Shown here: piece after piece, positions 59,508 through 59,527 of the stretch | Layout: the number at the start of each line of letters is the position of its first letter | Position numbering within the stretch: the first letter of the stretch is position 1 | Assembly (NCBI GenBank): GCA_900544825.1 | Contig: UQWP01000005.1 | Location: 1 to 59,527 of the forward strand | Length of the DNA: 59,527 nt | Direction of reading: 5' to 3' | Source: an uncultured Prevotella sp. | GTDB lineage: Bacteria > Bacteroidota > Bacteroidia > Bacteroidales > Bacteroidaceae | The notes under the pieces: model-generated | What the model was told of the DNA's origin: nothing | What the model saw: only the letters and a program-made list of their open reading frames with translations | Database searches by the model: none | Made by a program: the position numbers and the translations under genes

Positions 59508-59527
59508 CTATCTATAATTTTCCGTAA

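Overview
The window looks like a chromosomal segment of a Bacteroidota species close to Prevotella/Segatella. Three things support this. Many genes are preceded by the Bacteroidota promoter pattern (TTTG, 19-20 bp, TAnnTTTG). There is a SusC/SusD pair with lipoproteins and CAZymes. The housekeeping genes are of Bacteroidota type: kinase-less or AraC-linked sensors, sufBCDS next to infB, and DUF4369 and SGNH sialate esterase proteins. The genus is inferred from general familiarity, not from a search.

Layout. 1-207: the end of an IS1380-type insertion sequence; only the N-terminus of its transposase lies in the window. 266-18816: a polysaccharide utilisation locus (PUL) with a GH97 enzyme, an MFS sugar transporter, a membrane-tethered AraC regulator that lacks a histidine kinase, a solitary sigma factor, SusC, SusD, an Ig-like lipoprotein, an alginate-lyase-superfamily lipoprotein, a convergent GH43 and a divergent GH88 unsaturated glucuronyl hydrolase. 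The lyase plus GH88 pair suggests a uronic-acid-containing polysaccharide. 18927-30902: mostly minus-strand genes: an AAA/PD-(D/E)XK protein, a sigma/anti-sigma pair, argB, speA, aroK, topA, a NUDIX hydrolase, a sialate O-acetylesterase-like enzyme and a thioredoxin-fold lipoprotein without CXXC. 31097-46150: plus-strand core genes pnp, an S41 protease, rimP-nusA-infB, sufBCDS and rnhB, with a minus-strand tRNA-Asn between pnp and the protease. 46261-59527: GH28, two tandem tRNA-Leu(CAA), a mannose-1-phosphate guanylyltransferase, a HIT protein, greA, a Dna2-like helicase/nuclease, an AAA ATPase and a xanthine/guanine salvage set (deaminase, NCS2 permease, xpt) around a YqiA-like hydrolase.

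How the parts work together. In the PUL, outer-membrane SusC/D and surface lipoproteins would bind and cut a glycan. Periplasmic GH88, GH43 and GH97 would finish the oligosaccharides, and the MFS carrier would import sugars. The propeller/AraC protein and the sigma factor are the likely regulators. The core block couples RNA decay, ribosome assembly and transcription-translation factors with Fe-S assembly. The purine genes convert guanine to xanthine and then to XMP.

The most unusual non-coding signals are: a four-copy CCTTAAGG array with an exact 22-bp period after pnp; a terminator-like hairpin between the greA promoter and greA; a shared terminator core behind all three tRNA genes; a dispersed palindrome present at two distant sites; and an inverted repeat that covers the transposase start codon. 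All functional statements come from reading the sequence and recalling families; no database search was done.
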